Assembly: GCA_023129115.1 (NCBI GenBank)
Contig: JAGMCR010000002.1
Location: forward strand, 78,753 to 142,752
Length of the DNA stretch: 64,000 nt
Reading direction: 5' to 3'
DNA from: Candidatus Iainarchaeum sp.
GTDB lineage: Archaea; B1Sed10-29; WALL01
Position numbers and translations under genes: made by a program. Each line of letters opens with the position of its first letter. Positions within the stretch are counted from its first letter, which is position 1. The notes under the pieces are model-generated. The model did no database searches, had not been told where the DNA came from, and saw nothing but the letters and a program-made list of their open reading frames with translations. This document shows, in pieces, positions 33,024 through 41,257 of the stretch.

Positions 33024-33910
33024 ACCTAAACATTGCTTTCTACGGCCAGTGGGTCCCACTCGGGAAAAAGTCTTCCGAGACAGACGTATTGCTCGCGAGC
33101 CACTCCAGCAGCGAAGGAGTTTTTTCCTACGCCGCCCCCGCGATGTACCCCGAAAAAATCCATTCACTAATAATGCCTGCAATGATGTCCAGCGCCGCAG
33201 TCGTGCACTACACCCCCGCGCTGGCCGGCGCCGCGCTCGGCGAGACAATCGTGCTCCTCGGCCTGCTGCAGAAGCCCGGCTTCTTCGCGGTTTCCGATGA
33301 CGCGGACCTCGGCACGCTCGACGCAATCACAAAAAGCACTTCCCTGTCGTCCTGGGCCAGGGTGCCCGACGACGAAACAGCAATCCGCGAGGAAATCAAA
33401 AACTTTTCCATTCCTCCGGTTGACGGCCCGACTAAAGTCCTGGTCGACGCTTCGTTCGACGTGAAAAGCGTTGGCACCGTCGTGCTTGGCCTAGTCCAAA
33501 GGGGCTCGCTCGCGGTATACGACAAGCTGACTGCCTACCCGTCCGGCAAGGAAGCCACCGTGAAATCCATACAAAAACAAGACAAGAACTTCAAGGCCGC
33601 GGAGCCAAACGACCGCGTTGGCCTCTCGCTGAAAGGCGTGTCCGTGGAAGACGTGCCGCGCGGCACCTTGCTTTCCGCCGAGCCCATTCCAACGGCAAAA
33701 GAATTCGAGGTGCGCCCGACTATTTCGCCGCTGGCGAAGGAACTGCCGCACGACCTGCACTTGTGCCTGGGCTTGCAGTGGGGCGGAGTGCACCTTGACG
33801 GAAACAAGATTTCTTCGGAAAAGGAGTGGGCGCTTGACGGAACAGGCATTATCGCGCACAACGCGAAGCCGGGCCCACTCCGGGTGCTCGGCAGGGTAGA
33901 CTTTTTATAG
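33020..33910 (+). CDS. EF-Tu domain II protein without GTPase motifs (SelB-like)
   Basis: 296 residues. The middle VLVDASFDVKSVGTVVLGLV, RGSLAVYDKLTAYPSGKEA, VKSIQKQDKNFKAAEPNDRV, GLSLKGVSVEDVPRGTLLS is a clear translation-factor domain II of the SelB/EF-Tu type. The N-terminal 120 residues occupy the place of the GTPase domain but lack the GxxxxGK, DxxG and NKxD motifs, so GTP hydrolysis is unlikely. Similar stand-alone proteins are known in archaea without an assigned role. A GTG at 33020 overlapping the ZIP stop (GTGA) is preferred; an ATG at 33005 is possible. Confidence 0.78.
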   Translation: MNLNIAFYGQWVPLGKKSSETDVLLASHSSSEGVFSYAAPAMYPEKIHSLIMPAMMSSAAVVHYTPALAGAALGETIVLLGLLQKPGFFAVSDDADLGTLDAITKSTSLSSWARVPDDETAIREEIKNFSIPPVDGPTKVLVDASFDVKSVGTVVLGLVQRGSLAVYDKLTAYPSGKEATVKSIQKQDKNFKAAEPNDRVGLSLKGVSVEDVPRGTLLSAEPIPTAKEFEVRPTISPLAKELPHDLHLCLGLQWGGVHLDGNKISSEKEWALDGTGIIAHNAKPGPLRVLGRVDFL

Positions 33911-33932
33911 CTGGTTTTCTTTTTTTCCTCCA

Positions 33933-34523
33933 ATGCCCGTGCGCGTGACGTACATCCTAAAGGAGTCCCTGAACTGGAACATCGTGCTGTTCCCAGGCGT
34001 CGTGTTCCACGAGCTGAGCCACTTCGTCATGAGCATTTTCATGGGCTCGCGCGTGACCGGCGGGCGCTTCTGGGGGGAGAAAGAAGCAGCCATCACGCAC
34101 GAGGAAGTCCCGGGCATCCGGGGGTACTTGATTTCGTCGGCGCCGTTCCTGTTCGGCACGCTCGCGGTAATCCTTTTCCTTTACCTCGCGAAGACTGGGA
34201 CAGTCGGGCTTTCGTACCGCTCGCCGTGGCAGTCGTGGTTCCAGGTCCTCGTCCTGTACTATCTGGCCCTGTCGATTGCTGCCCATTGCTTCCCCTCGTC
34301 CCGCGACGCGTCGAACGCGATGCACAACCTGTCGTCGTTTTATTCCCGGAAGGCCTCGATGCAGGACGGCGTTGTGCAGGGAGTATTCTGGCTCCTGACA
34401 GTCCCCTTCATCTTCTTCCCGCTGTACCTGGGCGCAATGATAATGGGCGTTTTTTCGACTGTGCGGAATTTGGGGTTTTTGTGGTTCGTGCTCTTGTTTT
34501 GGCTGGTTGCCGCCTACCTATGA
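33933..34523 (+). CDS. Membrane metalloprotease-like protein (HExxH)
   Basis: 196 residues with about five TM helices. The first helix contains FPGVVFHELSHFVMSIFMG, where HELSH is a zinc-binding HExxH within the membrane, as in M50-type or related intramembrane proteases. HCFPSSRDASNA in the middle could supply further metal or substrate contacts. There is no PDZ domain. A TATA box (TTTTTATAG) lies about 27 bp before the ATG. A protease role is likely but the third metal ligand is not certain. Confidence 0.65.
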   Translation: MPVRVTYILKESLNWNIVLFPGVVFHELSHFVMSIFMGSRVTGGRFWGEKEAAITHEEVPGIRGYLISSAPFLFGTLAVILFLYLAKTGTVGLSYRSPWQSWFQVLVLYYLALSIAAHCFPSSRDASNAMHNLSSFYSRKASMQDGVVQGVFWLLTVPFIFFPLYLGAMIMGVFSTVRNLGFLWFVLLFWLVAAYL

Positions 34524-34643
34524 CAACCCTTTTCCTGCTACAGGGGCTTCGCTTGCCTGCTCAACCCCTGAACAGTGGAAAAGCGTTGACGGAAAAGGTT
34601 CTTTTATATACTGCTTATAGAATAATACTGCGAGGGATTTGCT

Positions 34644-34940
34644 ATGACAGTCAAGATTTACAAGGTGGATTCGGTGAAGGTCACGGTCATTCGCCAGGCG
34701 GTCGCGGCCGACCACTGGGCGAGGAATGGCTATACCTTGCGGGCTGGCCGTGGGCTCGGGTTCGACATCGACCAGTACTTTTTGTACGTGGACGCGCCTG
34801 ACGAGTTCTTTGAGGCGCACGAGGCCGAGGTCTTGGTTGATGGAGTGTCCCGCGTGGAAGGCAACGAGTTCGACAACGTCTCGAAGGCAATCAAGAGCGA
34901 GGAAGACAGTGTCGCGAGCGGCATCGCGTTGTTCGGGTGA
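34644..34940 (+). CDS. Small hypothetical protein
   Basis: 98 residues, acidic, with alternating strand-like and helical stretches (VKIYKVDSVKVTVIRQAVA; FDIDQYFLYVDAPDEFFEAHEAE). No domain, signal or TM segment is recognised. TATA TTTATATA at about 34602-34609 gives a short leader. Composition matches neighbouring conserved genes, so it is likely native. Confidence 0.6.
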   Translation: MTVKIYKVDSVKVTVIRQAVAADHWARNGYTLRAGRGLGFDIDQYFLYVDAPDEFFEAHEAEVLVDGVSRVEGNEFDNVSKAIKSEEDSVASGIALFG

Positions 34941-35070
34941 CTGCTGGCCCTTTTTATATGGCTGTAGCAACCTTTAATAATGAGTTTTGTGCCTAATGGT
35001 ATTGGTATATCCGCTGTCGTTGGTTCACCCATTGGGTGAACCGATGATGGTACCTGGGGGGAGAGGATAA
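34941..35070. other. Intergenic region with a 9-bp stem-loop
   Basis: GGTTCACCC-ATT-GGGTGAACC (35022-35042) is a perfect hairpin or operator, 28 bp before the TTG of the NYN gene. GGGGGAGAGG (about 35056-35065) lies between them as a ribosome-binding site. Confidence 0.45.
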
Positions 35071-35736
35071 TTGGCAGATAAAGCAGCAGTATTCATAGAT
35101 TAAGGCTACTTAACGAGGGTGCTTGGCCACTTTGGGTTACAATCTTTTGCTAGGGAGCCCAAAACCAATCGCTTTGTTTTCGAGAATAAAGTTGATTACG
35201 CGAAACTGTGTGACAAAATGTGCGGCTTGGAAGGGGCTAAGCGTTTTAGGACTTACGTTTACGATGCTGACCCTTACCAGAACAATCCCCCGACGCAGGA
35301 TGACCGGGATCAATTGAGCGAGAAGCAAAGGTTTTTCAATTGGCTGGAGGGCTTGCCGAGTTTTACTGTGCGCAAGGGCAAGTGCTTGAAGCGAGAGTTC
35401 AAGCAATGCCATGGTTATAAGGTCGGGCATTTTTTGACTCCTTGCTGGCACATAACACAGAAGGGCGTGGACGTGAAGTTCTCGGTTGACCTGGTTTCTT
35501 TGGCTTGGGACAAGAGGATAGACAAGGCCATTTTGGTTACGGGGGACAGTGACTTTATTCCGGCAATTGAGAACGCAAAGGACGCCAACATGAAGGCAAT
35601 CATTTACTTTTTGCGGCGTGGCTCCACAGGCATAAACCAAGGCCTGTACTACTTGGTTGATGAGCGGCATGAATTTACCCGTGATTTCTTCAGCGATTGC
35701 TTAATTGGCCAAAGCACTTGGAAAAAGAATAAATAG
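35071..35736 (+). pseudogene. NYN-domain ribonuclease (LabA/DUF88-like) interrupted by in-frame TAA
   Basis: The frame starting TTG at 35071, which has a strong GGAGAGG site 5-10 bases upstream, reads ADKAAVFID, then TAA at 35101-35103, then GYLTRVLGHFG and on to 35736. NYN proteins normally have VFIDNGYL here, so a TAA replaces the Asn codon within the first catalytic motif. The rest is intact: KGVDVKFSVDLVSLAW and LVTGDSDFIPAIENAKD carry the other catalytic Asp residues. Restarting at GTG 35119 would give 205 residues lacking the first Asp. It is a recent nonsense mutation, a sequence error or a readthrough case; I favour a broken gene. Confidence 0.75.
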
Positions 35737-35764
35737 TAAAGAATACAAACTCTTTCTCCACAGT

Positions 35765-35882
35765 GCAGGGGTACCAAAGCGGCCAAATGGGATGGACTCA
35801 AGCGGTAGATGGAAAATCCGCCCGTCTCTCGGAGATATCCATTGGCTTAGTGCCTTCGAGAGTTCGAATCTCTCCCCCTGCA
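35765..35882 (+). tRNA. tRNA-Leu(CAA) with intron after position 37
   Basis: The acceptor GCAGGGG (35765-35771) pairs with CCCCTGC (35875-35881), discriminator A at 35882, CCA not encoded. The D-stem is CCA/TGG. The anticodon stem is ATGGA (35792-35796) with TCCAT (35838-35842). The anticodon CAA is at 35799-35801, preceded by T33 and followed by G37. About 34 nt of intron (35803-35836) containing small hairpins separates the anticodon from the 3' arm. A class II variable arm GGC-TTAGT-GCC and T-arm GAGAG-TTCGAAT-CTCTC complete it. Intron ends are approximate. A TATA-like AATAAATAG at about 35729 overlaps the stop of the NYN gene. Confidence 0.9.
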
Positions 35883-35884
35883 CT

Positions 35885-36049
35885 CAGCCCCTTGGGGGGC
35901 GCAGCCCCCCACTGAGCTGGCGTGCATCCCCCCAGGTGAGTGGGTAAGGGCTCGCTTGCGCTCGCGGTTTTTGTCTCTGGGAATCGCTAGATTCCCAAGC
36001 CTAACGTGCCGCCTTAGTTTAAGGCGTTATAATCCCTTCCCCTGCACTC
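35885..36049 (+). repeat. Dispersed repeat inserted at the 3' end of tRNA-Leu
   Basis: CAGCCCC followed by hairpin C, then GTGAGTGGGTAAGGGCTCGC and the core H1 TGGGAATC/GATTCCCA (35978-35997), CCTAACGTGC (36000-36009) and H2 CGCCTTA-GTT-TAAGGCG (36010-36026). The element is flanked by CCCCTGCACTC: the first copy (35875-35885) belongs to the tRNA end and the second is at 36039-36049. This looks like a target duplication or att-like pair. Confidence 0.75.
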
Positions 36050-36092
36050 TACTCTTGAGGGTGAAATCCCACGGCTTTAACCGAAAGTATTA

Positions 36093-36116
36093 TATATCAT
36101 ATGATTATATGATATA
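36093..36116 (+). promoter_or_regulatory. 24-bp inverted repeat operator of the HTH-MNT gene
   Basis: TATATCATAT-GATT-ATATGATATA, 10-bp perfect arms. It lies over the presumed TATA (TATTATATA at 36088) and start site and ends 4 bp before the ATG at 36121. Autoregulation by the HTH of the encoded protein is the natural reading. Confidence 0.6.
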
Positions 36117-36120
36117 CCAT

Positions 36121-36666
36121 ATGTTGAAGCAGTGGGAAAAGTTCAGGGGATGGAAAATCCTGGAATACTTTTTGGAGAGCCCGACATCGCAGATATACAT
36201 AAACAAGTTGTCCCGACAGCTTGGGGTAAGCCCCCAAACAGCAAACACCTACCTCGAGATGTACGCAAATGATGGAATACTAAAGAAGAAAAAGGCCGCA
36301 AATGCCTCGTTCTATTCGCTAGATAATTCCCTACCCCGTGTCAAGAAGCTGAAACAATTTTACTCCCTTGCCCTACTAAACGAAGTCAAGTTCGTTGAGA
36401 AAACATTGAAAGAAAACCCTGAAACAAAGTCAATAATTCTTTACGGCAGCCACGTTACTGGGGAATACGATGAAAAAAGCGATTTGGATATTCTTATTAT
36501 TTCTCCCAACAAGAAGAAGCCGATGAAGGCAATCAGGTCGCTGAAAAAGGATGTGACACTAGGCGTTTATTCACTTGCCGAATGGCGAAAGGCCAGCAAG
36601 GAATTCAAGGAATCGGTCGCGAAAAATCATGTTGTGCTTTACGGCACGGGACTAGTGATGAAATGA
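36121..36666 (+). CDS. HTH-nucleotidyltransferase fusion (MNT-type antitoxin)
   Basis: 181 residues. The N-terminal winged HTH (about 1-65: YINKLSRQLGVSPQTANTYLEMY) is followed by a minimal nucleotidyltransferase with GS at 109-110 and DLD at 121-123 in YGSHVTGEYDEKSDLDILI. In HEPN/MNT systems the MNT enzyme neutralises the HEPN RNase by nucleotide modification. The fused HTH suggests it also controls transcription through the inverted repeat at 36093-36116. The stop overlaps the next start (ATGA). An in-frame ATG at 36109 is possible but lies within the operator. Confidence 0.87.
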   Translation: MLKQWEKFRGWKILEYFLESPTSQIYINKLSRQLGVSPQTANTYLEMYANDGILKKKKAANASFYSLDNSLPRVKKLKQFYSLALLNEVKFVEKTLKENPETKSIILYGSHVTGEYDEKSDLDILIISPNKKKPMKAIRSLKKDVTLGVYSLAEWRKASKEFKESVAKNHVVLYGTGLVMK

Positions 36667-37085
36667 AAACAGCGGCAGAATGCTTTGAAGAAGGAAAGCT
36701 AAAGAAAACCAAGAAAGAAGCAGAACAAGTAGAAAATTCAGTAGGGCAAGCAGAGCACTACCTCGGTCGCGCTGTAGGGGTCCTCAAATCAGAATTCCCC
36801 GACGTATCTTTCTTAATGTCGTACAACGCCATGTTCCACGCCGCAAGAGCGTTGCTTTTCAGGGACGGGGTAAAAGAAAGAAGCCACTACTGCATGGTAC
36901 AGTACCTTCGCGAAAAGTACCCTGGACAAGAAATCAGCCAATCCATCGAAATACTTGACAATTACCGTCTTGACCGCCACAAAGTCCAGTACAGCGGAGG
37001 CAATTGCACTCACGAAGAAGCAGAGCAAGCAATAAAAGACGCTAAAGAATTTATCACACTCGTCAAAAAAGCAGTCCAAAAATAG
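36663..37085 (+). CDS. HEPN-domain protein (toxin partner of MNT)
   Basis: 140 residues of four-helix-bundle type. Conserved features are AEHYLGRAV, SYNAMFHAARALLF and near the C-terminus DNYRLDRHKVQYSGG, the HEPN motif region with Arg102, Arg105 and His106. The spacing differs from strict Rx4-6H but matches the RhkvqY variant seen in MNT-linked HEPN proteins. HEPN toxins cleave RNA. The ATGA overlap with the HTH-MNT gene supports a toxin-antitoxin operon. The pair is bracketed by near-identical direct repeats. Confidence 0.83.
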   Translation: MKTAAECFEEGKLKKTKKEAEQVENSVGQAEHYLGRAVGVLKSEFPDVSFLMSYNAMFHAARALLFRDGVKERSHYCMVQYLREKYPGQEISQSIEILDNYRLDRHKVQYSGGNCTHEEAEQAIKDAKEFITLVKKAVQK

Positions 37086-37126
37086 CGCTATCCCCACCAG
37101 TTTTAGATAACGCTTCCCCCGCACCA

Positions 37127-37212
37127 CAGCCCCTTGGGGGGCACAGCCCCCCACTGAGCTGGCGTGCATCCCCCAGGTGAGTGGGTAAGGGCTCGCTTGC
37201 GCTCGCGGTTTT
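37127..37212 (+). repeat. Dispersed repeat, direct partner of the 35.9-kb copy
   Basis: Matches 35885-35971 over about 86 bp with one substitution and one missing C. It includes hairpin C (GGGGGGC-ACA-GCCCCCC) and the CTCGCTTGCGCTCGCGG segment, and stops where the H1 core would begin. Together the two copies bracket the HEPN/MNT pair. Confidence 0.8.
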
Positions 37213-37231
37213 GTTTTAGTCCGCCTGCCCC

Positions 37232-39745
37232 CTACTTTTTCCTGGTCCAGTAAAACAGCGCCGCCGCGCCAATGACGACTACCACTCCCAGCAGCCACAG
37301 CGGCAGCCCCGCCCCCTCTGCCGGTGGCACGATTGCCGCTGCCTCGGGCTTCAGTGTCGGTTCCGGAGTCGGCTCCACCGTTGGCTCTGGCGTTGAAACC
37401 GGCGCCGGCGGCGTTGCCAGAGGCACTTCCGCGTAGCCTTGTGTGAACAAGACCGGCGCGGTCACTTCACTCCTGACATTGTTCCGGTTCACGTAACTCT
37501 CCGTCGTGAAGCGAACAACTTTCTCCGTGCCCGCAGCGAACTCGCCAAACACAATTGTGAACACGGGGTCCGAGTTTGTGACTACAACCGTGGCCCCGCC
37601 CGCGTCAACCGAAATGCTCGAAGCGCTCGAGGCGAACGACTTGGGTATGTCGATTACAACAATCTCGCCCTCCAGGCCCTCCTCGCCGGTGTAATCAATC
37701 ACCAGGGTGAGCTCGGACTCACTCCCACTCACGTGGTCAACCTCTATCGTGGCAGTAAAGTGCTGTGACACTTGCCCAGACAACGCTGCAATCCCCTCGA
37801 AATCCTCCCTACTCACGCCCGCGTCCTCCAGAGCGCTCTGGACATTTTCATCGGTCTGCATCAATTCAAGCAACTCTTCCGCCGTCGCGTCAAACGAGAA
37901 CTCGGTCTCGTAGCCGTACGACGGTGCAGGCCCTGCCGATGGGGTGTCAGAAGACCCGCGTGTGGGAGTGCTCTTCGAGGGCGCCGGGGCAGGCGCCGCC
38001 GGTGGGGGAGACCCAAACACGCCGTAGCCAGAGAAGTGCGTCGAGTTCGCCCACACGTAGTTCGCAGTGGTGTTCACCCCGCCGTTCGGTGGGTCGAACG
38101 TCTCCCACGTGTCCGAAGTCGCGTTGTAGTACTCAATCGCCAGCGAGCTCTCCTGCAGGCCGGCGGCAGTGACTTCCGCGTCCGTGTAGTAAATCTTGAT
38201 TATCACCCAAGACATGTTCCCGGCCTCGCCAGTCGTGTTGAACTCAACCCATGTCCCCAGCTTCGTCAGTGAATACCCCGAGACACCGCTCGGCACGTCG
38301 TCGTACGTCTTGATGGTCAAGGTCGCGTTATAGCCATTGGTGGAATGCACTTCCGTCGAGAAGCTCGTGGTGTTCACTGTCTGGTTGCCGCCAGCCGGGA
38401 TGCCCAGGGTATCCTGCAGGTAGCCCGTCTCGTCGCCCGTAAAGTTGACTTCTTCCCCACCAATCGTCACGGTGCAGCTCGTCGCAGTCATGCTCCCGCC
38501 GAGCGTCGATACCCAGCCGTCCCCAATCGCAATGTTGTTGTTCCTGCAGACAATGTCGTCGGTTATCCTCCAGTACACGCTCTTTTCCATGCCGCCCTCG
38601 TACAAGCCGTACTTCCCGTTGTTCTCGAAGTTGCCGTTGTACATGTCAACAGTGCTGGAAATCAGGTAAAGGCCAGTTACCGCCCTCCCCTGGTTGTCCG
38701 TGAAGTCACTGTCCCGCAGGATGAGGCTCGTGCTCACGATGCGCATTCCCTCCCCGTTGCCGTAGAACCCGCTGTCCTTCACCTCGGCCTCTCCCGAGTT
38801 GCCGACAGTGTCCATGTACACGCCGTAAATGGTGTTGTTCCTGAAGTCGTTGTTGTTTATCAGCAAGTCATCCGTGTCAACCAGGTAGAGCCCAATCTCG
38901 TTCCAGTTGACGTCGTTCCCCCTGAAGACGGCATCTTCAATGTCATTTCCGTACACGCCATAATCTGTGTTGCCGCTGATGTTGTTGTTCCTTATCGTGG
39001 CGTTGTAGCACCCCCTCCTGCTTGTAGTCATGTATATGCCATAGCCCGAGCCGTCAGTGATGTTGTTGTTTTTTATTGTCACGTGGTCAGACTCAATCAT
39101 GTAAACCAGGTATTGGCTGCCGCCGTTGTTGTCAATGTGGTTCCCGTCCAGCAGGGTGCTGTCGCTGCCGTCCTGCATATTGACGGCGCAGCGTGTGTTG
39201 TCGTGGAGGTACACCCCGGTTATGGTGTTGCCCGTGGAGTTGCCCTCCAGCAAAACGCCTGCATGGCCCAAACCATTAATCCGGTTGTTGTACATGATTT
39301 TCCCGCCGCCCACTGTGTTGCCACTAGAGTTTGTCATCCTAATGCCTGATTGAGTGTTGTTCGTGATGTTGTTGTCTTCCATAGTGTTGTCGTCCACATT
39401 GGACAACTGGATACCGGTCGCATATTCTGATATACAGCAATTCTTTACTGTGACGTTGTCCGCCATCACCGTGATGCCGGTGTTCGCGTCTCCGCCCACG
39501 ATTCCATAGCCGTCACAGTCAAGCACGACGTTCGCTGCGGAAACAATGAGCCCGTTGTCGCAGTTGGTCAGGTTGTCAGACGCGTTGAAGACCCTGCTTT
39601 CATTAAGGTCGATGGCCCCTGCCCCGCAGTCGCAGGGAATGTCCCCGCCGCAGTTCGTGGGGACCCACGCGCTCGCGCTGGCCACAAGCAACAGCAAAAA
39701 AACCACGGCCCCCCCAATTGTATTGCAATAACCATTATACTTCAT
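37232..39745 (-). CDS. Surface parallel beta-helix (NosD-like) protein with C-terminal anchor
   Basis: 837 residues. Signal peptide at about 1-26. Residues about 60-400 are a right-handed beta-helix of NosD/PbH1 type, with rungs such as ADNVTVKNCCISEYATGIQL and DNTMEDNNITNNTQSGI. Beta domains follow (about 400-560), then a Pro/Ser linker, a further folded region (about 600-760), a Pro-Thr-Glu spacer and a C-terminal TM helix (LPLWLLGVVVVIGAAALFYW) ending in RKK. It is likely a large cell-surface or S-layer-associated protein, perhaps binding polysaccharide. The ATG at 39745 follows GGTGA; a TATA-like CTTAAATAT lies upstream. Confidence 0.85.
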   Translation of the reverse strand: MKYNGYCNTIGGAVVFLLLLVASASAWVPTNCGGDIPCDCGAGAIDLNESRVFNASDNLTNCDNGLIVSAANVVLDCDGYGIVGGDANTGITVMADNVTVKNCCISEYATGIQLSNVDDNTMEDNNITNNTQSGIRMTNSSGNTVGGGKIMYNNRINGLGHAGVLLEGNSTGNTITGVYLHDNTRCAVNMQDGSDSTLLDGNHIDNNGGSQYLVYMIESDHVTIKNNNITDGSGYGIYMTTSRRGCYNATIRNNNISGNTDYGVYGNDIEDAVFRGNDVNWNEIGLYLVDTDDLLINNNDFRNNTIYGVYMDTVGNSGEAEVKDSGFYGNGEGMRIVSTSLILRDSDFTDNQGRAVTGLYLISSTVDMYNGNFENNGKYGLYEGGMEKSVYWRITDDIVCRNNNIAIGDGWVSTLGGSMTATSCTVTIGGEEVNFTGDETGYLQDTLGIPAGGNQTVNTTSFSTEVHSTNGYNATLTIKTYDDVPSGVSGYSLTKLGTWVEFNTTGEAGNMSWVIIKIYYTDAEVTAAGLQESSLAIEYYNATSDTWETFDPPNGGVNTTANYVWANSTHFSGYGVFGSPPPAAPAPAPSKSTPTRGSSDTPSAGPAPSYGYETEFSFDATAEELLELMQTDENVQSALEDAGVSREDFEGIAALSGQVSQHFTATIEVDHVSGSESELTLVIDYTGEEGLEGEIVVIDIPKSFASSASSISVDAGGATVVVTNSDPVFTIVFGEFAAGTEKVVRFTTESYVNRNNVRSEVTAPVLFTQGYAEVPLATPPAPVSTPEPTVEPTPEPTLKPEAAAIVPPAEGAGLPLWLLGVVVVIGAAALFYWTRKK

Positions 39746-39834
39746 AGTGTTCACCAACTAGCCCTACCTCGAAGGCAGGATATTTAAGCATTCCTCCGGC
39801 GAGGCCTAAATGCTTTATGGATTTTTAGGGGCCC

Positions 39835-41232
39835 CTAAACAAAGCCCGCGACCATTGCCACGCCGAGGAGCAGGATTATTGCCCCGGCCACTAGGTGGAG
39901 GTACTTGATGTTCTTGTCCTTCCACTCCGACACGTTCTCCACAGAAGCCATGCCCTGGTAAACGACGCCGGTTATCACAAGCATCGGGAGCACGAAAATC
40001 GCGTTGTAGAGCATGAGCCAGGGAATTGTCTTCAGGAGTTCCATGGCGGACAGGATGCCGCCCGCAATCACGTACGGCCCAATCGTGCACGGCAGCAGGA
40101 AAACAGTCACGAACGCGCCCACAACGAACGCGCCCCTCGGAGAAGTCACGCCCGAAATGATTTTCTTCACGATAGGCCTCAGCGACATCGGCATCTCCGT
40201 CCCCAAGCCACCCGGCGTGTACCAGAAGAAGTCCTTGAGGTTAAGGATGCCGAGTATTATTGCGGCGAGGCCAAGGACTTTGTACAGGATAAGCCTTATC
40301 GAGGTCAGCGCCTGGATAAGCTGGAAGAACCGGATTATTATCAGGCCATAAATAAGGTACATGACAAAGACAGACACCGTGAACGCCACGCCCGCCAGCA
40401 GGACGTTGCGCTTGTTTTTCGGGTTGTAGGTGATGATTGCAATCAGCATAAGGCTGAGCACCGCAAGCGCGCAGGGATTGACAGCGTCCACGGCAGCGAG
40501 CCCCAGTATCTTCGCAATCGTGAGGTCGGCCGCCGGCCCCTCGCCATCTTCACCGCCGATAATTGTTGCGTTGGCTTCACCGCCGATGCCCGGGCCGTTC
40601 CACTGCAGGTAAGAGCCGTTGATGGCGACGGCGTTGCCAAACTCGACACTCTTCCCCGAAAGTGGAATGGGGACCGGCTCCGCAACCGCGTAGTCAACTC
40701 CTTCCAGCGCAGCCACTAAGTCTTCCTCGAAAAGCAGGCCCTTCAATAACTCGCTCGTGGCAGAGCCATTGAACCTGCCGAAGGCCACGCGGCCGTTAGC
40801 CCAGATAGTTGGGTGGCCATCGATTGTGGAGAGATTAAGCTCCTCGAAGCTGACGGTGCCGGAAAGGAGGGGGCACAGGTTCCCGGCGTGGCCCTCAATC
40901 GCGCCGGGGGCGTCCCTGATGAGGGGCGTGTCCCCAATAATGACGTCGCCTGCCCCAAAGACAAGGGTTGGGATGCCATAGCCGGAGCCGTAAACAGAGC
41001 TGTACCCGTAGAATATGATGGCGTTGGACTGCTTTCGGTATATCTCGTACTCAATAACCACCAGGTCGGGATAGTCCCCCACGAACTCCTCGAGGACAAC
41101 CGGGTCTGCCCTGGAGCAGTGCGGGCAGCCCACGCCCGTGAAGTACACAACACACGTCTTTTCAGCAGCCACTGCAGGAACAAAGAACAGTGAAAAAAGC
41201 AGCAGTGCGAAAAAAAGCTTTTTCATGGCCAT
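39835..41232 (-). CDS. Thioredoxin-like domain fused to CcdA/DsbD-like membrane domain
   Basis: 465 residues. The signal peptide is followed by a thioredoxin-like fold with GVGCPHCS (Cys36 and Cys39), and a membrane domain from about 240 onwards with six or more TM helices. Key Cys/Pro motifs of the CcdA family are present: AVDAVNPCALAVLSLML in TM1 and FLLPCTIGPYVIAGGIL in TM4. CcdA-type proteins carry electrons across the membrane to reduce exported thiol partners. Fusion of donor and acceptor suggests extracellular disulfide maintenance, useful beside Cys-rich surface proteins. Starts at 41226 and GTG 41238 are also possible. Confidence 0.87.
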   Translation of the reverse strand: MAMKKLFFALLLFSLFFVPAVAAEKTCVVYFTGVGCPHCSRADPVVLEEFVGDYPDLVVIEYEIYRKQSNAIIFYGYSSVYGSGYGIPTLVFGAGDVIIGDTPLIRDAPGAIEGHAGNLCPLLSGTVSFEELNLSTIDGHPTIWANGRVAFGRFNGSATSELLKGLLFEEDLVAALEGVDYAVAEPVPIPLSGKSVEFGNAVAINGSYLQWNGPGIGGEANATIIGGEDGEGPAADLTIAKILGLAAVDAVNPCALAVLSLMLIAIITYNPKNKRNVLLAGVAFTVSVFVMYLIYGLIIIRFFQLIQALTSIRLILYKVLGLAAIILGILNLKDFFWYTPGGLGTEMPMSLRPIVKKIISGVTSPRGAFVVGAFVTVFLLPCTIGPYVIAGGILSAMELLKTIPWLMLYNAIFVLPMLVITGVVYQGMASVENVSEWKDKNIKYLHLVAGAIILLLGVAMVAGFV

Positions 41233-41257
41233 ACCCACTAGTTTTCTTAGTGATTAT

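Noticed and set aside
35071..35736. Pyrrolysine or selenocysteine readthrough in the NYN gene
   Set aside because: The interrupting codon is TAA, not TAG or TGA, and no recoding element is seen.
38345..39349. 334-codon plus-strand ORF opposite the beta-helix protein
   Set aside because: Antisense shadow of a repetitive, Asn/Val-rich gene; no promoter or recognisable domain.
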